Below are positions 17,385 to 26,515 of a stretch of DNA of 64,000 nucleotides, one piece after another. This DNA is from a bacterium. GTDB lineage: Bacteria; Planctomycetota; UBA1135; UBA2386. The translations under genes were made by a program, and so were the position numbers. The notes under the pieces are model-generated. The model was not told the DNA's origin, searched no databases, and saw nothing but the letters and a program-made list of their open reading frames with translations. Numbering within the stretch: position 1 is the stretch's first letter; every line of letters begins with the position of its first letter. The stretch lies in contig JAUILN010000017.1 of assembly GCA_030432695.1 (NCBI GenBank), positions 124,001 through 188,000 of the forward strand, written 5' to 3'.

Positions 17385-17759
17385 CCAGGCTGGTATCCCC
17401 GCCGAGGAAGACCAACGGAGGTTCGGTGACCTCGCCCTGCAGCCCATTGGTCGACGCCTTCGGGGCCCAGTTGCCGAGTGGATCGGCGACCACCGCCATG
17501 ACATGGACGCGCGTGCCGGCCAGAGCCGAGGAGTTCATGCCCAGTCCGACCGGCAGGCTCGCGGTTCCCTGGGAGTCGAAGTGTTCGACTGGCCGCGGTC
17601 GATCCGGTAGGTGAAGGCGGGGTTGCCGGCCCACGGCTGGTTCGCGGTCAGGCGCGGTGGGGTGCCGGAGGGGCCTGGGGTTCCGAGGCCATGGGGGGCG
17701 CGCGGGAAGGAGCGTCGCGCTGGCGGGCATGGCGAGGACGAGGGGGAGCGGATCCGCAT
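17385..17759 (-). pseudogene. Decayed 5' copy of the exported protein gene 11788-13308
   Basis: It starts like the parent (MRIRSP..., then HGLGTPGPSGTPPRLTANQ and the AFTYRIDRG stretch). About 100 bp are then lost with a frame change, after which the parent sequence resumes in another frame (DSQGTASLPVGLGMNSSALAG and TEPPLVFLGGDTSLV). Similarity stops abruptly at about 17385, roughly codon 170 of the parent. It cannot make the parent protein. Confidence 0.8.
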
Positions 17760-18391
17760 GGTCGGGCGTGTGCGAGGCGAAGAGTGTGCCTCGGACGATC
17801 TTCGCGGCTCCGGCGCGCCGTGGAGACTCCTGGTCGGGTGCAGGCGGAGTAGGTTGGGCGGATCTTCCAGGTATGGCGGTCACGGGGGCGTCGCGCAGCC
17901 GTCCGGCCTCGCGGCGGATCGTCGACGGCAGATCGTCGATGGGCGATCCTGGCCAGTGGTGTGTTCGCGTGGCCAGAGCAGAGGTGGGTACTCGGCTGGC
18001 CGTGGCGTGACGAACAGCAGCAGGACCTGGCGATCGCCGCCGCACGGTTCCGTCGGCTGCTCCTGGCAGCATACCCGGCGGAGCTTCGCGAACGGCGTTC
18101 GGTCGGGGGGGGCTACTCGGGATCAGTGCCATCGGGGCGCCGCGCCGCCATGGCGCAAGGTGCCCCGCTGCAAGGCCGACGTGGCGGAAACCTCTTGGTC
18201 ACGGCGCGACGTGCCCCTGTAGGCTGGCCAGGAATCCGTAGGCTTCCCAGGAACCACGGACTCCATCGAACTTCACCATTCCGGATGCTCGGGTTGGATT
18301 CGTTGCCACCGAGGTCCTTCCGATTGCGCTAAAAGGGGCGAGGTTCCGGGGCTGGTCGGTCGGCGTCGGGCGACAGAGGAGACTCGCGGAC
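17760..18391. other. Duplicated upstream region and unassigned sequence before vgrG
   Basis: 17760-17950 repeats 13309-13490, the upstream region of the parent gene. From about 17961 a plus-strand stretch has protein-like composition (WPWRDEQQQDLAIAAARFRR, then LLLAAYPAELRER) and may be a gene fragment. I cannot assign it. The last ~100 bp is less G+C-rich (GATTGCGCTAAAAGG) and probably holds the vgrG promoter. Confidence 0.45.
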
Positions 18392-20482
18392 ATGGCCTAC
18401 TCTCAATCCGAACGCCTGTGTTCGATCTCGACGCCGCTTGGCGACGATGCCGTGCTGCTGACTCGGCTGGTCGGGGAAGAGGCCGTTTCGAGACCGTTCG
18501 GCTTCACGGTCGACCTGCTCTCGGAGGACCCGGCGATCGGGATGGCGGCGGTCATTGGCAAGCCCGCGTCGATCTCTCTCGAATTGGCTGGCGGTGAGGC
18601 ACGGTACTTCCACGGGGTGATGACCCGTTTCGTGCACGCCGGATCCGACCCGCGATTCACGGCCTACCGGGTCGAACTACGACCTTGGCTCTGGTTGCTG
18701 ACGCGTCGGGCCGACTGTCGGATCTTCCAGAACATGACCGTTCCCGAGATCCTGCAACAGGTGTTCGAGCGAGCGGGGTTCCGCGACTTCGAACTTCGGT
18801 TGTCTGCGACCTACAGGCCGCGTGTGTACTGCGTGCAATACCGCGAGACTGATTTCAACTTCGTCTCGCGGCTCATGGAAGACGAGGGCATCTCGTACTT
18901 CTTCGAGCATGACGTCTCGAGCCACAAGATGGTGCTGTTCGATCGGCTCAACGCCCTGGCACCCTGCGCGCACCAGGCGGAGGCCTACATGCGCGGCACG
19001 GGAGGTGGGGCTCAGGAGCGCGATGAGATCAGCGCATGGCACGCCGAGCAGACGCTGCACACGGGGCGGTATGCACTGACCGACTACAACTTCGAGGATC
19101 CGCAGAATTCGCTCGATGTGAAGGTCGCGACGGCTGCGCAGATCGGTGGCAACGGCGAGTACGAGACCTACGACCATCATCCGAACAGCTACGGCAACGT
19201 TGGCGACGGCAACACCATCGCCACGATCCGGATGGAGGAGGAAGAGGCCGCGAGGGTGAGGATCCTCGGGGAGGGAGACTGCCGCGCCTTTGGCGCGGGC
19301 TACCGATTCAAGTTGAAGGAGCACTTCCGCCCCGAATACTCGGATCAGCAGTACGCGTTGACCGCCGTGACTCATCACCTCGAGCAGTCGGTCGGCCTGG
19401 TGCGCGGCGGCTCCGGCTCGGGCGCGACGTACCGAAACACCTTCGCGTGTGTGCAGTCGGACGTTCCGCTACGGCCGCCACGCGTCACGCCCGCCCCGAT
19501 GATCACCGGGCCGCAGACCGCCAAGGTCGTCGGACTGGCCGGTGAGGAGATCTACGTCGACGAGTACGGCCGGGTCAAGGTCCAGTTCCACTGGGACCGG
19601 GAAGGCAAGAGCGACGAGAACAGCTCGTGCTGGGTGCGGGTGACTCAGGCCTGGGCGGGCAGTCAATGGGGTGCGATCGCCCATCCTCGGATCGGCGATG
19701 AGGTGATCGTCGAGTTCATCGAGGGAAACCCGGACAGTCCTCTGATCACGGGATGCGTCTACAATGCGACGCGGATGCCTCCCTACGAGCTACCGGCAAG
19801 CAAGACGCAGACCGGCATCAAGACGCGTAGTTCGAAGGGCGGCTCGCCGGACAACTTCAACGAGATCCGGTTCGAGGACGAGAAGGGCAAGGAGGAGCTG
19901 TACTTCCACGCCGAGAAGGACCAGAACGTCGTCGTCGAGAATGACCAGTCGATCAGCGTGGGGCGCGATCGGACGCTGTCCGTCGAGCGTCACAAGAGCG
20001 AGTCGGTCGGCAAGAACAAGTCGATCGAAGTGAAGGGGGATCACAGCGAGTCGATCGACGGAAGCAAGACGCTGTCGGTCAAGGGCGACCACAGCGAGTC
20101 GATCGATGGGGATGTGATGATCTCGGTGAAGAAGAGTCGGACGATGAGCATCACGAAGGACCTCACCGAGAGCGTCGACGGTGAGATGGCGGTCTCCGTG
20201 AGCAAAGACCGCAGCACCGACGTCGGTGGTAGTTTGACGGTCTCGGTCGCCAAGGATGCGACGTTGTCGGTCGACGGGTCGAACTCCGAGAAGATCGTCA
20301 AGGATCACTTGCTGAGCGCGAAGACGATCACCCTGAAGGCCGATGACAAGATCGTGCTGCAGACGGGCTCGGCGAAGATCGAGATGCTGAAGAGCGGCGA
20401 TATCACGATCAAGGGCAAGAAGATCACGGTGAAGGGGTCTTCCGACATCGTGATCAAGGGCAGCAAGGTGATGGTGAACTGA
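18392..20482 (+). CDS. vgrG: Type VI secretion tip protein VgrG (TssI)
   Basis: 696 residues, the usual VgrG length. The N-terminal gp27-like region runs to about 380 (YFHGVMTRFVHAG, VYCVQYRETDFNFVSRLMEDEGISYFF). The gp5-like OB fold follows (DEYGRVKVQFHWDREGK, SCWVRVTQAWAGSQWGAIAHPRIGDEV, then FIEGNPDSPLITGCVYN). The rest is a triple-helix needle of short VxVxx repeats with DHSESIDG units, ending KGSKVMVN. It forms the trimeric puncturing tip of a contractile injection apparatus. No C-terminal effector domain is present. No other secretion genes are nearby, so it is an orphan locus. Confidence 0.95.
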   Translation: MAYSQSERLCSISTPLGDDAVLLTRLVGEEAVSRPFGFTVDLLSEDPAIGMAAVIGKPASISLELAGGEARYFHGVMTRFVHAGSDPRFTAYRVELRPWLWLLTRRADCRIFQNMTVPEILQQVFERAGFRDFELRLSATYRPRVYCVQYRETDFNFVSRLMEDEGISYFFEHDVSSHKMVLFDRLNALAPCAHQAEAYMRGTGGGAQERDEISAWHAEQTLHTGRYALTDYNFEDPQNSLDVKVATAAQIGGNGEYETYDHHPNSYGNVGDGNTIATIRMEEEEAARVRILGEGDCRAFGAGYRFKLKEHFRPEYSDQQYALTAVTHHLEQSVGLVRGGSGSGATYRNTFACVQSDVPLRPPRVTPAPMITGPQTAKVVGLAGEEIYVDEYGRVKVQFHWDREGKSDENSSCWVRVTQAWAGSQWGAIAHPRIGDEVIVEFIEGNPDSPLITGCVYNATRMPPYELPASKTQTGIKTRSSKGGSPDNFNEIRFEDEKGKEELYFHAEKDQNVVVENDQSISVGRDRTLSVERHKSESVGKNKSIEVKGDHSESIDGSKTLSVKGDHSESIDGDVMISVKKSRTMSITKDLTESVDGEMAVSVSKDRSTDVGGSLTVSVAKDATLSVDGSNSEKIVKDHLLSAKTITLKADDKIVLQTGSAKIEMLKSGDITIKGKKITVKGSSDIVIKGSKVMVN

Positions 20483-20643
20483 GGCGCGCGGTAGGCCAGG
20501 CTCCGGTCGAACGGCTCACGCGGATTGCGGACTTCGTCGGCAGCGTGCCTGTTCTGCTGCTCCCGAGAATCTGCGCGCCCGGCGCTGATGCTCGGCAGGA
20601 GTCGATCCGAACAACACGGACAGTGCGGCCGACTGTCTCGGGG

Positions 20644-21525
20644 CTATGGGAGGTCAGCGGGTTCCGGATTCGAGGCATCCGGCAAGGGGCTGTAGACCGT
20701 TTCCTCGACCCAATCGTAGACCTCTCCCGCAGCCCACGAGGCTCCTACGTAGCCGCCGATGCTTCCGAGCACGCACCCTGCCAAGCCTCCCACCGCGGTG
20801 CCGCCACCGGGCTCCACAATCGTGCCGATTCCCGCGCCGGCGGTGCCGACGATCTTGCACCCGGCGTAGGCACCGCCCCAGCCGGCGACGACCCGTGCCG
20901 TTTGCCGTACTCGCTTCTCCGCAGTCACGATCGAGTAGGCGTCGAGGGCAACACCGGCCACGAGGAGGACACGGCCGCCGTAGCGGAGGGAACGGGCGCC
21001 GCGGTGGATAGCCGAACCTCGGGGACCGGCGCTGGAGTGATTCTCGATCCCGAACCGGGCGTTGGTGCCCTTCTGGTTCCAATGGTAGTCGACCTGGCCC
21101 GTGCTCTTGTTGAACCCGAAGTCGAGGCGCAGGTGTCGCTTGCCCGTCGTGTCCTGGATGAACAGGGTCGACGTGGAGCCACTTGCCGGGATGTGGCCTC
21201 GCGGCTTCAGCTCCACGAAGAGGCTCCCGCTGCCCGGCACGGGAATGCGAACGACTGCGCCGAGTCCGGGGCCGACCGCGACGCTTCCGGAAGCAGGAGC
21301 GTCCGAGATCTCTCCGGGTGGGGTCGATGGGCCGTGGGCGACAGGGCCGAACTCCCAGCAGGCGGGGGCCCCGGCGTCGAGGACTCCCGCAGGTCCTGGC
21401 GTGTCGCCGATGAGCGTCGGCAGATCGGGGTCTGCCTGATCGTTGCTGCCGAGAGAGCCGGGCGTTCGGGCGCATAGCGCGTCCGGATCTCGGCCGGCGG
21501 AGCGTGTCGAGCGCGTCGGAGCCAT
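20644..21525 (-). CDS. Glycine-zipper protein facing vgrG; candidate secreted effector
   Basis: 293 residues. Start 21525 is supported by AGGAAG about 9 bases upstream; the frame stays open much further but without coding character. Residues ~1-100 are Pro/Gly/Ser-rich. The middle (about 110-180) contains LFIQDTTGKRHLRLDFGFNKS and YHWNQKG, resembling the linker region before toxin modules in Rhs/polymorphic-toxin proteins. The C-terminal ~90 residues form two hydrophobic glycine-zipper helices (RVLLVAGVALDAYSIV; AGAGIGTIVEPGGGTAVGG; GCVLGSIGGYVGASWAAG), as in membrane-inserting toxins. It is convergent with vgrG, 161 bp apart. The effector role is inference. Confidence 0.6.
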   Translation of the reverse strand: MAPTRSTRSAGRDPDALCARTPGSLGSNDQADPDLPTLIGDTPGPAGVLDAGAPACWEFGPVAHGPSTPPGEISDAPASGSVAVGPGLGAVVRIPVPGSGSLFVELKPRGHIPASGSTSTLFIQDTTGKRHLRLDFGFNKSTGQVDYHWNQKGTNARFGIENHSSAGPRGSAIHRGARSLRYGGRVLLVAGVALDAYSIVTAEKRVRQTARVVAGWGGAYAGCKIVGTAGAGIGTIVEPGGGTAVGGLAGCVLGSIGGYVGASWAAGEVYDWVEETVYSPLPDASNPEPADLP

Positions 21526-22633
21526 GTCCTTGCTTCCTGCGGTGTGGCGCGGGCGCCTGCGGCGCGAGCGCCCGCACGGTATCTGTGCTGCTTGGGAGAG
21601 TCGAGTGGCGCGAGGTGCGTAGCATCCTTCTAGATGCAGCCAAAACACGCACTGCCGGGTCTTGGAGCGCGAAGCCGCGGTCCGGGGTGGCATTGCTGCG
21701 CGATTCCCTCGGACGAGTCCGGGAATCGATGCCGAGTTCATCGTTCTCCGGTCGGCGTGGATCGGCCACCCTGTGTCTTCGTGCCGAGGGGGTGAACCGG
21801 AACTGGCACGGATGGCGGCGCCGCGTCGGCCCGGGAGATCAGGGCCAGCGACTCCTGGAGTACGGGCACCCGGCCGGGACCCGAGACCTCGTCGACGTAT
21901 CGGATCCGGTTGTCGTGCTGCGGCCACGAGCGCATCGCGCAGCCGAGTTGCCCGGTGATGTTCAGCCAGTCGCTCGACCAGGTGTGCTGGCGGTTGCCAA
22001 GAACCGCGGCTCTTCGATCATGGGCCGCGGTTCACGGCGCACGAACCACGTCCCGCTCGCCTCGTCGCACGACGGTGCCGCCGACGCACCAGGAACTCGA
22101 AGCGCGCGAATTCCAAGTCCTCAGCACCGCAGCACGAACAGGCCTGCGTCGCGGGCCGCTAAGGCTCCAGCGCCGCCGCCACGCTCGACGCCCGCGGCTC
22201 CGCTGATTCATGGAAGGGGTCGATCCGAACAACAAGGTCAGCGCGGCCGAGGTGCCTCGGGGCATGGCGAGCGCAGCGAGTCGCGCCCATTCGGTTGCGG
22301 CAGGAGGCCGCCGCGCTGAGAGTTCGCGAATCGACTCCGGCGCGAGGCCGTCTTCGCCTACGGAGTCGACCATCCCGTCGAGTCGTTGACGGAACTTGAC
22401 CATCAGCTCGTCGAAGCGTTCACCAAAGGGGGGCTGTGGAGTGCGGTGCGTTGCCGCATGCAAGTGCTTCGTTTGCTGTTGCTTGCCTGGTACGAGCGAC
22501 TCCGCAGCCCACTCCCGTGCATCTGCCAGAAATCAAATCTGCACTCGGCGAGACTTCCGCGAACGGTTTTCGCTCCTGGGTTGGACAGCCCTCCTATCCT
22601 TGCGGCCGCTCTCCGTCGTTCCGGTGACGTCCA
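21526..22633. other. Gene debris between the glycine-zipper gene and the lipoprotein gene
   Basis: No intact gene found. 21815-21985 is a decayed fragment of the 23662 gene, listed separately. About 22265-22430 on the minus strand has protein-like composition (GERFDELMVKFRQRLDGMVD), perhaps a gene fragment. A ~45-bp sequence near 22217-22262 (GTCGATCCGAACAAC...) also occurs near 20598-20640 after vgrG. This looks like a site of repeated insertion and loss. Confidence 0.5.
21815..21985 (-). pseudogene. Fragment copied from the 3' part of the 23662-26235 gene
   Basis: The minus strand reads MRSWPQHDNRIRYVDEVSG and VPVLQESLALISRADAAPP. This matches the chromosomal neighbour's CAMRSWPAHDNRVRYVDE and following residues with only a few substitutions. 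Similarity ends sharply on both sides. It is a ~170-bp partial copy with no start or stop of its own. Confidence 0.75.
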
Positions 22634-23299
22634 ATGAATGCCCCTCGCGCTTTCGTTCTCCTCGCCCTGTCCACCCTCTGCATGTTGTCGTCGGCCTGTG
22701 GCGATTGGGAGGCCGAGGGCCTGAAGCCCGGCTTCGGTCGACTCTTGGTCGAGAATACGTCCTCGGACGCCATCCATCGGGTCTACATCTCGTCGGTCTC
22801 CGTCGACGAGTGGGGGGATGACTGCCTGGGGACCTTCGAGACGATCGAGCCCGGCGAGATGCGTGGCTGGCAGATGCCCCGCGGTCGCTACCACGTGAAG
22901 TGCGAACTCGAGGGGGGGCAGGTCTTGGACAGCCTCGAGGAGTATAGCGTGCGAGAAGGTGAGGACACGCCCTGCGTCGTCTTCGATCAGGGCGAGGGTG
23001 TCGTGGAGCCGACTTCCGCACCGGCGACCTGGGCGACCGGTACGTTGCGGGTCGTGAACGACTCCTCCCGCACGATCCACTACGTGAACTTCAGCCTCAC
23101 CCACGACGAGAACTGGGGTGAGGACCGGCTCGGCGGGAACGAGACCATCGTTCCGGGCTATTGGAGGGAATGGGGCGGTGTGCCGGTCGGCAGGTACAAC
23201 GTGCGGATCGAGTTCGCGGACGGCTCCGACCTCGACTCGCTCGAGGTCTACTCGGTCGAAGCCGGCGCGACCGAGGTGTGCACGGTCTACGACGACTGA
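22634..23299 (+). CDS. Lipoprotein with two tandem copies of a ~85-residue beta domain
   Basis: 221 residues. It has a lipoprotein signal with lipobox LSSAC (C22). Two homologous halves follow: residues ~35-120 (GRLLVENTSSDAIHRVYIS, WGDDCLG, TIEPGEMRGW) and ~135-220 (GTLRVVNDSSRTIHYVNFS, WGEDRLG, TIVPGYWREW). Both continue with GRYxV and DSLExYSV. The domain resembles small beta-sandwiches of the form 'LxVxNxSsxxIxxVYIS...WGxDxLG' found in many outer-surface proteins. No catalytic motif. It stands alone with debris on both sides. Confidence 0.75.
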   Translation: MNAPRAFVLLALSTLCMLSSACGDWEAEGLKPGFGRLLVENTSSDAIHRVYISSVSVDEWGDDCLGTFETIEPGEMRGWQMPRGRYHVKCELEGGQVLDSLEEYSVREGEDTPCVVFDQGEGVVEPTSAPATWATGTLRVVNDSSRTIHYVNFSLTHDENWGEDRLGGNETIVPGYWREWGGVPVGRYNVRIEFADGSDLDSLEVYSVEAGATEVCTVYDD

Positions 23300-23300
23300 T

Positions 23301-23575
23301 CTACAGCTTGCTGAGGTCGGCGCGGGCCCGCATCTGGCGTCCGGGTGGACTCGACGGCGTGGTCGACAGGACCTCTGCGGCGAGCACGTGGTTCTTGACG
23401 AGGTCCGAAGGCAGGAGCGGCGTGCCACGGGCGTTCAGTGTCTCGACGATCGGTTGCGCGTCCTCCTCCTCGCCGAACTCGACCGCACCGGTGCCCCTGT
23501 CTCCGACCTTGCCCGCCAGCTCGGCGTAGCAGCTCGCACTGTCTACGCCTGGAAGCGGAAGTTCGGCCATGACGA
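23301..23575 (-). pseudogene. Remnant of a DUF262 (GmrSD-type restriction) protein
   Basis: The minus strand carries EEDAQPIVETLNARGTPLLP followed by SDLVKNHVL. This is the signature block of the DUF262 ParB/nuclease-like domain of GmrS-type modification-dependent restriction enzymes. Only about 90 residues remain, with no start codon, and the sequence becomes unrelated after about 30 residues. It is a decayed defence gene. Confidence 0.7.
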
Positions 23576-23661
23576 TCGGCGCCTGGCGCCCATCGAACGT
23601 TTCGACCTGCGTACCGAGGGGGGGGAATCGGGTGCGGCTGTGACCCCACGCAGGGTGAGGA

Positions 23662-26235
23662 TCAACGGCGCTTGTCCGGCGACGCATCGAAGTCCACGGA
23701 TTCCTCGCCGCCGTCCCAGCGAATCGTCGCGCGGGTCCCCTCGACCTCGAATTCGACCTGCTGGGCGCGTCGTCGGGTCTCCGCGGCGTCGGCACCCAGG
23801 AACAGCACGATCGCGTGGTAGCTCACGGCGGCCTCCGGCGGCGCGGCGTCGGCCCGGGAGATGAGCGCGAGCGACTCCTGCAGCACGGGCACCCGGCCGT
23901 GGCCGGAGACTTCGTCGACGTAGCGGACCCTGTTGTCGTGCGCGGGCCACGAGCGCATCGCGCAGCCGAGCTGTCCGGCGATGTTCAGCCAGTCGCCAGG
24001 CCAGGTGCGCACGGCGCGCTCCGCACCGCCTTCGCCGCGGGTCTGGACCTTGCCGAACGCGCCGGTCAGCTCGACCTGGTTCTCACCGAGGGGGTACTCG
24101 AGGCCGAGCACGCCGCCTTCCCAATGCTGCAGGGCGCCGGGTTCCAGTTGCTCGATCCGTTCGATCACGACCGCCACGTCGTCGGCCGGGGAGACGAAGG
24201 CGATGTCCTGGATCACCGCGCCGTCGCCGCGCTCGATTGAGCCGACGACCCGGAACCGGTCCGCCTGGGCCTCGACCGTGAAGTCTCTGGCGAGGGTCGC
24301 GCCGCGGAACCCGGGCGCGAACTCGAAGTGGCCGGTCAGGGATTCGGTGTGCGGCCAGATCGCCCAGTTGCCGCCCTGAGGCATGGCCAGGCCCATGCAC
24401 GCCGGTCCCCAAGTGAACGAGCTGAATTTGGTCGGCGTGCGGTGCAGGACGGCCTTGGCATGCTCGAGCACTCGGACCTGGGAGCAGGCCGCGTCGACGT
24501 CGGCGAAGCTGGCGGGAGCGACTCCAGGACCGAGCCGCCGATGCGCCAGATCGGCAGCGATCAGTCGGCTCGCAACCAGGCCGCCGTATTCGAGGTCGCG
24601 GCGCTGGTTGAAGTAGCCGCCATGGGCCTCCTGCATGCGCGCCAGCCAGTCGAGCGCCTGGTGCTCGAACGCGGCTGCGACGTGGTCACCGGCCAGCAGG
24701 TTCAGGAAGCACCAGGGCAGATGCTCGCTGGCCTGGGTGTGAAACAGCTTCCAGTCGTTGCCGCCGAACGAGATCGGCGCGCCGTCCCATGCCATACACG
24801 CGCGAAGTACCGCGAACACGTCGTCGGCGTGGTGGAGGTGCGCCTGCGGCACCGGGCGCCCGGCCAGCAGGTAGGGCAGTGCACCTTCGAGCTGCAACGA
24901 CAGGCTGTTCTTCAGATAGCCGACGTGGACCAGTCTGTGGTTCTCGACCGTGAAGTCGGGATGGGCGTTGATCGTCGACACCCACGACCAGATCGGCCGG
25001 CCGTCGTCGCCCGGTGAGGTGTCGTGGTGGTCGGCCGCGACCGAGAACACGTCGTAGGTCCAGGCCTTGGCGGCTTCGGCCCAGGCTGCAGCGCGCGGAT
25101 TGTCGGCGAGCTGGCAGGCGGCGAGTCCCAGGAGCTGGGCGTTCCAGGCGTTCTCCTCGGCGCCGGTGTCGGCGAAGCGCTGGCTCTTGGGGCGCGCGGC
25201 CAACAGCCGGTCCGCTTCGATCTCGACGACCCGCGCGACCGCGAGGCGGAGTTCGGGATCGAGGTGGTCGCCCAGCAGCCAGCCGGCGAGACCGAGGGAT
25301 CGAGCCCACATGGCGGATTGCCATTGTCGGCCCCAATGCCCGCCGTCGACGCAGGCGTGGCCGTCCTCGGGGCGGTGCGTGGCGCAGAGGTAGCGCAGCA
25401 GTCCGCGCGCGGCTCGCAGCCGTCGGGAGCGGCGCCCTGCGTCGGAGTCGCGCGCGAGGTGCGCGAACAACAGCGCCGCATAGCAGATCGGCCGCACGTC
25501 GTTCTCGCGGTGGCCGCCGCGGCCGAGGAACAGCTCGCCGCCGTGCTCCGGGACCGGCTGGAGCGCGGCTTCGACGTGGGCGGCCCAGGCTTCGAGGGAC
25601 TTCCGTAGTGTGCGGTGGGTCTCGTCATCGAGGTCGTCGCGCGGGGGAGGCGTTGCGAGGTCGGTCCAGCTGGACAGCAGGGTCGAGTCGTCGACGGGCT
25701 CCGCGCGCTGACGTGCTCGGTCCGTGGCCGCGACCGCGATCCGCTGTCCGTCGCGCAGCAGCTCGATCTCGTAGATGCGCGCCCCGCCCTCGCGCGCGCA
25801 GCCCTGTTCGATCCACAGCCGGAACGAGCGGATGGACCGTGGGGCGAATGCGGCCTCGAAGCGCGGGGCGTCGGCTGCCGTCCAATGCGCGAGAGGCACG
25901 ATGGCGTCGTCGTCGAGGATCTCGAAGGTCGCGTCCTGCAGCGCCCATTCTCCTTCTTGCGTGGTGATCCGGATCGCGTCGATCTGGAGCTGCGCCGCGA
26001 GCATTCCGCGGATCCAGTGTCGGTCGCGGGTGCGCGCGGAGGCCCAGCGGCTGGCGTTCGATGCGCGGTTGCCGTCGAAGGCGTGTGCCGCGGGGAAGTC
26101 GCGAAGGGCCGAGTCGACGTGGAGTTCGATCGACGGGAGGGAAGGCCCGTCTTGGCTCGGGGCGACGCCGGGCCAGGCGAGGCAGAGCGCGGCGGCGAGC
26201 GCGAAGACGGTCGGTCGATCGATGGGAAGCACCAT
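23662..26235 (-). CDS. Large exported carbohydrate-active-like protein (discoidin-like + alpha/alpha toroid + beta-sandwich)
   Basis: 857 residues from ATG 26235, with GAGGAA just upstream. The signal peptide is about 1-28 (LAAALCLAWPGVAPSQ). An F5/8 type C-like region (about 40-175) contains HAFDGNRASNASRWASA and IRSFRLWIEQG. An alpha-helical toroid follows (about 195-600: GHWGRQWQSAMWARSLGLAG, ENAWNAQLLGLAACQLAD, FGGNDWKLFH). The C-terminal beta region ends DGGEESVDFD. The layout resembles heparinase- or alginate-lyase-like enzymes, but I see no diagnostic catalytic set. It is divergent from the family 8 lyase gene, and I infer a shared uronate-containing polysaccharide substrate. Confidence 0.75.
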   Translation of the reverse strand: MVLPIDRPTVFALAAALCLAWPGVAPSQDGPSLPSIELHVDSALRDFPAAHAFDGNRASNASRWASARTRDRHWIRGMLAAQLQIDAIRITTQEGEWALQDATFEILDDDAIVPLAHWTAADAPRFEAAFAPRSIRSFRLWIEQGCAREGGARIYEIELLRDGQRIAVAATDRARQRAEPVDDSTLLSSWTDLATPPPRDDLDDETHRTLRKSLEAWAAHVEAALQPVPEHGGELFLGRGGHRENDVRPICYAALLFAHLARDSDAGRRSRRLRAARGLLRYLCATHRPEDGHACVDGGHWGRQWQSAMWARSLGLAGWLLGDHLDPELRLAVARVVEIEADRLLAARPKSQRFADTGAEENAWNAQLLGLAACQLADNPRAAAWAEAAKAWTYDVFSVAADHHDTSPGDDGRPIWSWVSTINAHPDFTVENHRLVHVGYLKNSLSLQLEGALPYLLAGRPVPQAHLHHADDVFAVLRACMAWDGAPISFGGNDWKLFHTQASEHLPWCFLNLLAGDHVAAAFEHQALDWLARMQEAHGGYFNQRRDLEYGGLVASRLIAADLAHRRLGPGVAPASFADVDAACSQVRVLEHAKAVLHRTPTKFSSFTWGPACMGLAMPQGGNWAIWPHTESLTGHFEFAPGFRGATLARDFTVEAQADRFRVVGSIERGDGAVIQDIAFVSPADDVAVVIERIEQLEPGALQHWEGGVLGLEYPLGENQVELTGAFGKVQTRGEGGAERAVRTWPGDWLNIAGQLGCAMRSWPAHDNRVRYVDEVSGHGRVPVLQESLALISRADAAPPEAAVSYHAIVLFLGADAAETRRRAQQVEFEVEGTRATIRWDGGEESVDFDASPDKRR

Positions 26236-26301
26236 TTCCTCGTTGGCTCCATTCTGCCGGAAGCGGCTGATGCTTCCACAGCGGCAAGGCGTCGCGCGGA
26301 C

Positions 26302-26470
26302 TCTAGGAGCCTGGGTCACGGGAGACCATTCCGCCCAGCACGCGCCCTCGCACCCAGGACATCGCCGCGAAGCCTCGCCGAATCCACCGATTCGGCTGCG
26401 TTTCGCGGCTTCGTCCCGAGCACGAGTTCACGCACTGGATCGGAACGTGTCCCGTGACCCAGCCTCCAGG
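26302..26470. mobile_element. MITE-like inverted-repeat element, copy 2
   Basis: The left end (CTAGGAGCCTGGGTCACGGG...) and the right end (TGTCCCGTGACCCAGCCTCC) are inverted repeats like those of the 13591-13794 element. The interior is shared apart from a ~35-bp internal difference. It sits in the divergent promoter region between two large polysaccharide genes and may affect their expression. Confidence 0.7.
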
Positions 26471-26515
26471 CCCGTGTCGCTTCCCCATCGTCCCCGGAAA
26501 TGGTCTGCTCGGTGC

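Noticed and set aside
22403..23428. 341-codon minus-strand frame opposite the tandem-domain lipoprotein
   Set aside because: No domain and shadow-type composition; the plus strand has a lipobox and an internal duplication that prove coding.
23480..23570. Plus-strand frame resembling a transposase helix-turn-helix (VSDLARQLGVAARTVYAWKR)
   Set aside because: The opposite strand carries the much more specific DUF262 block (ETLNARGTPLLPSDLVKN). The HTH look is probably the antisense of that gene, and no other transposase part is near.
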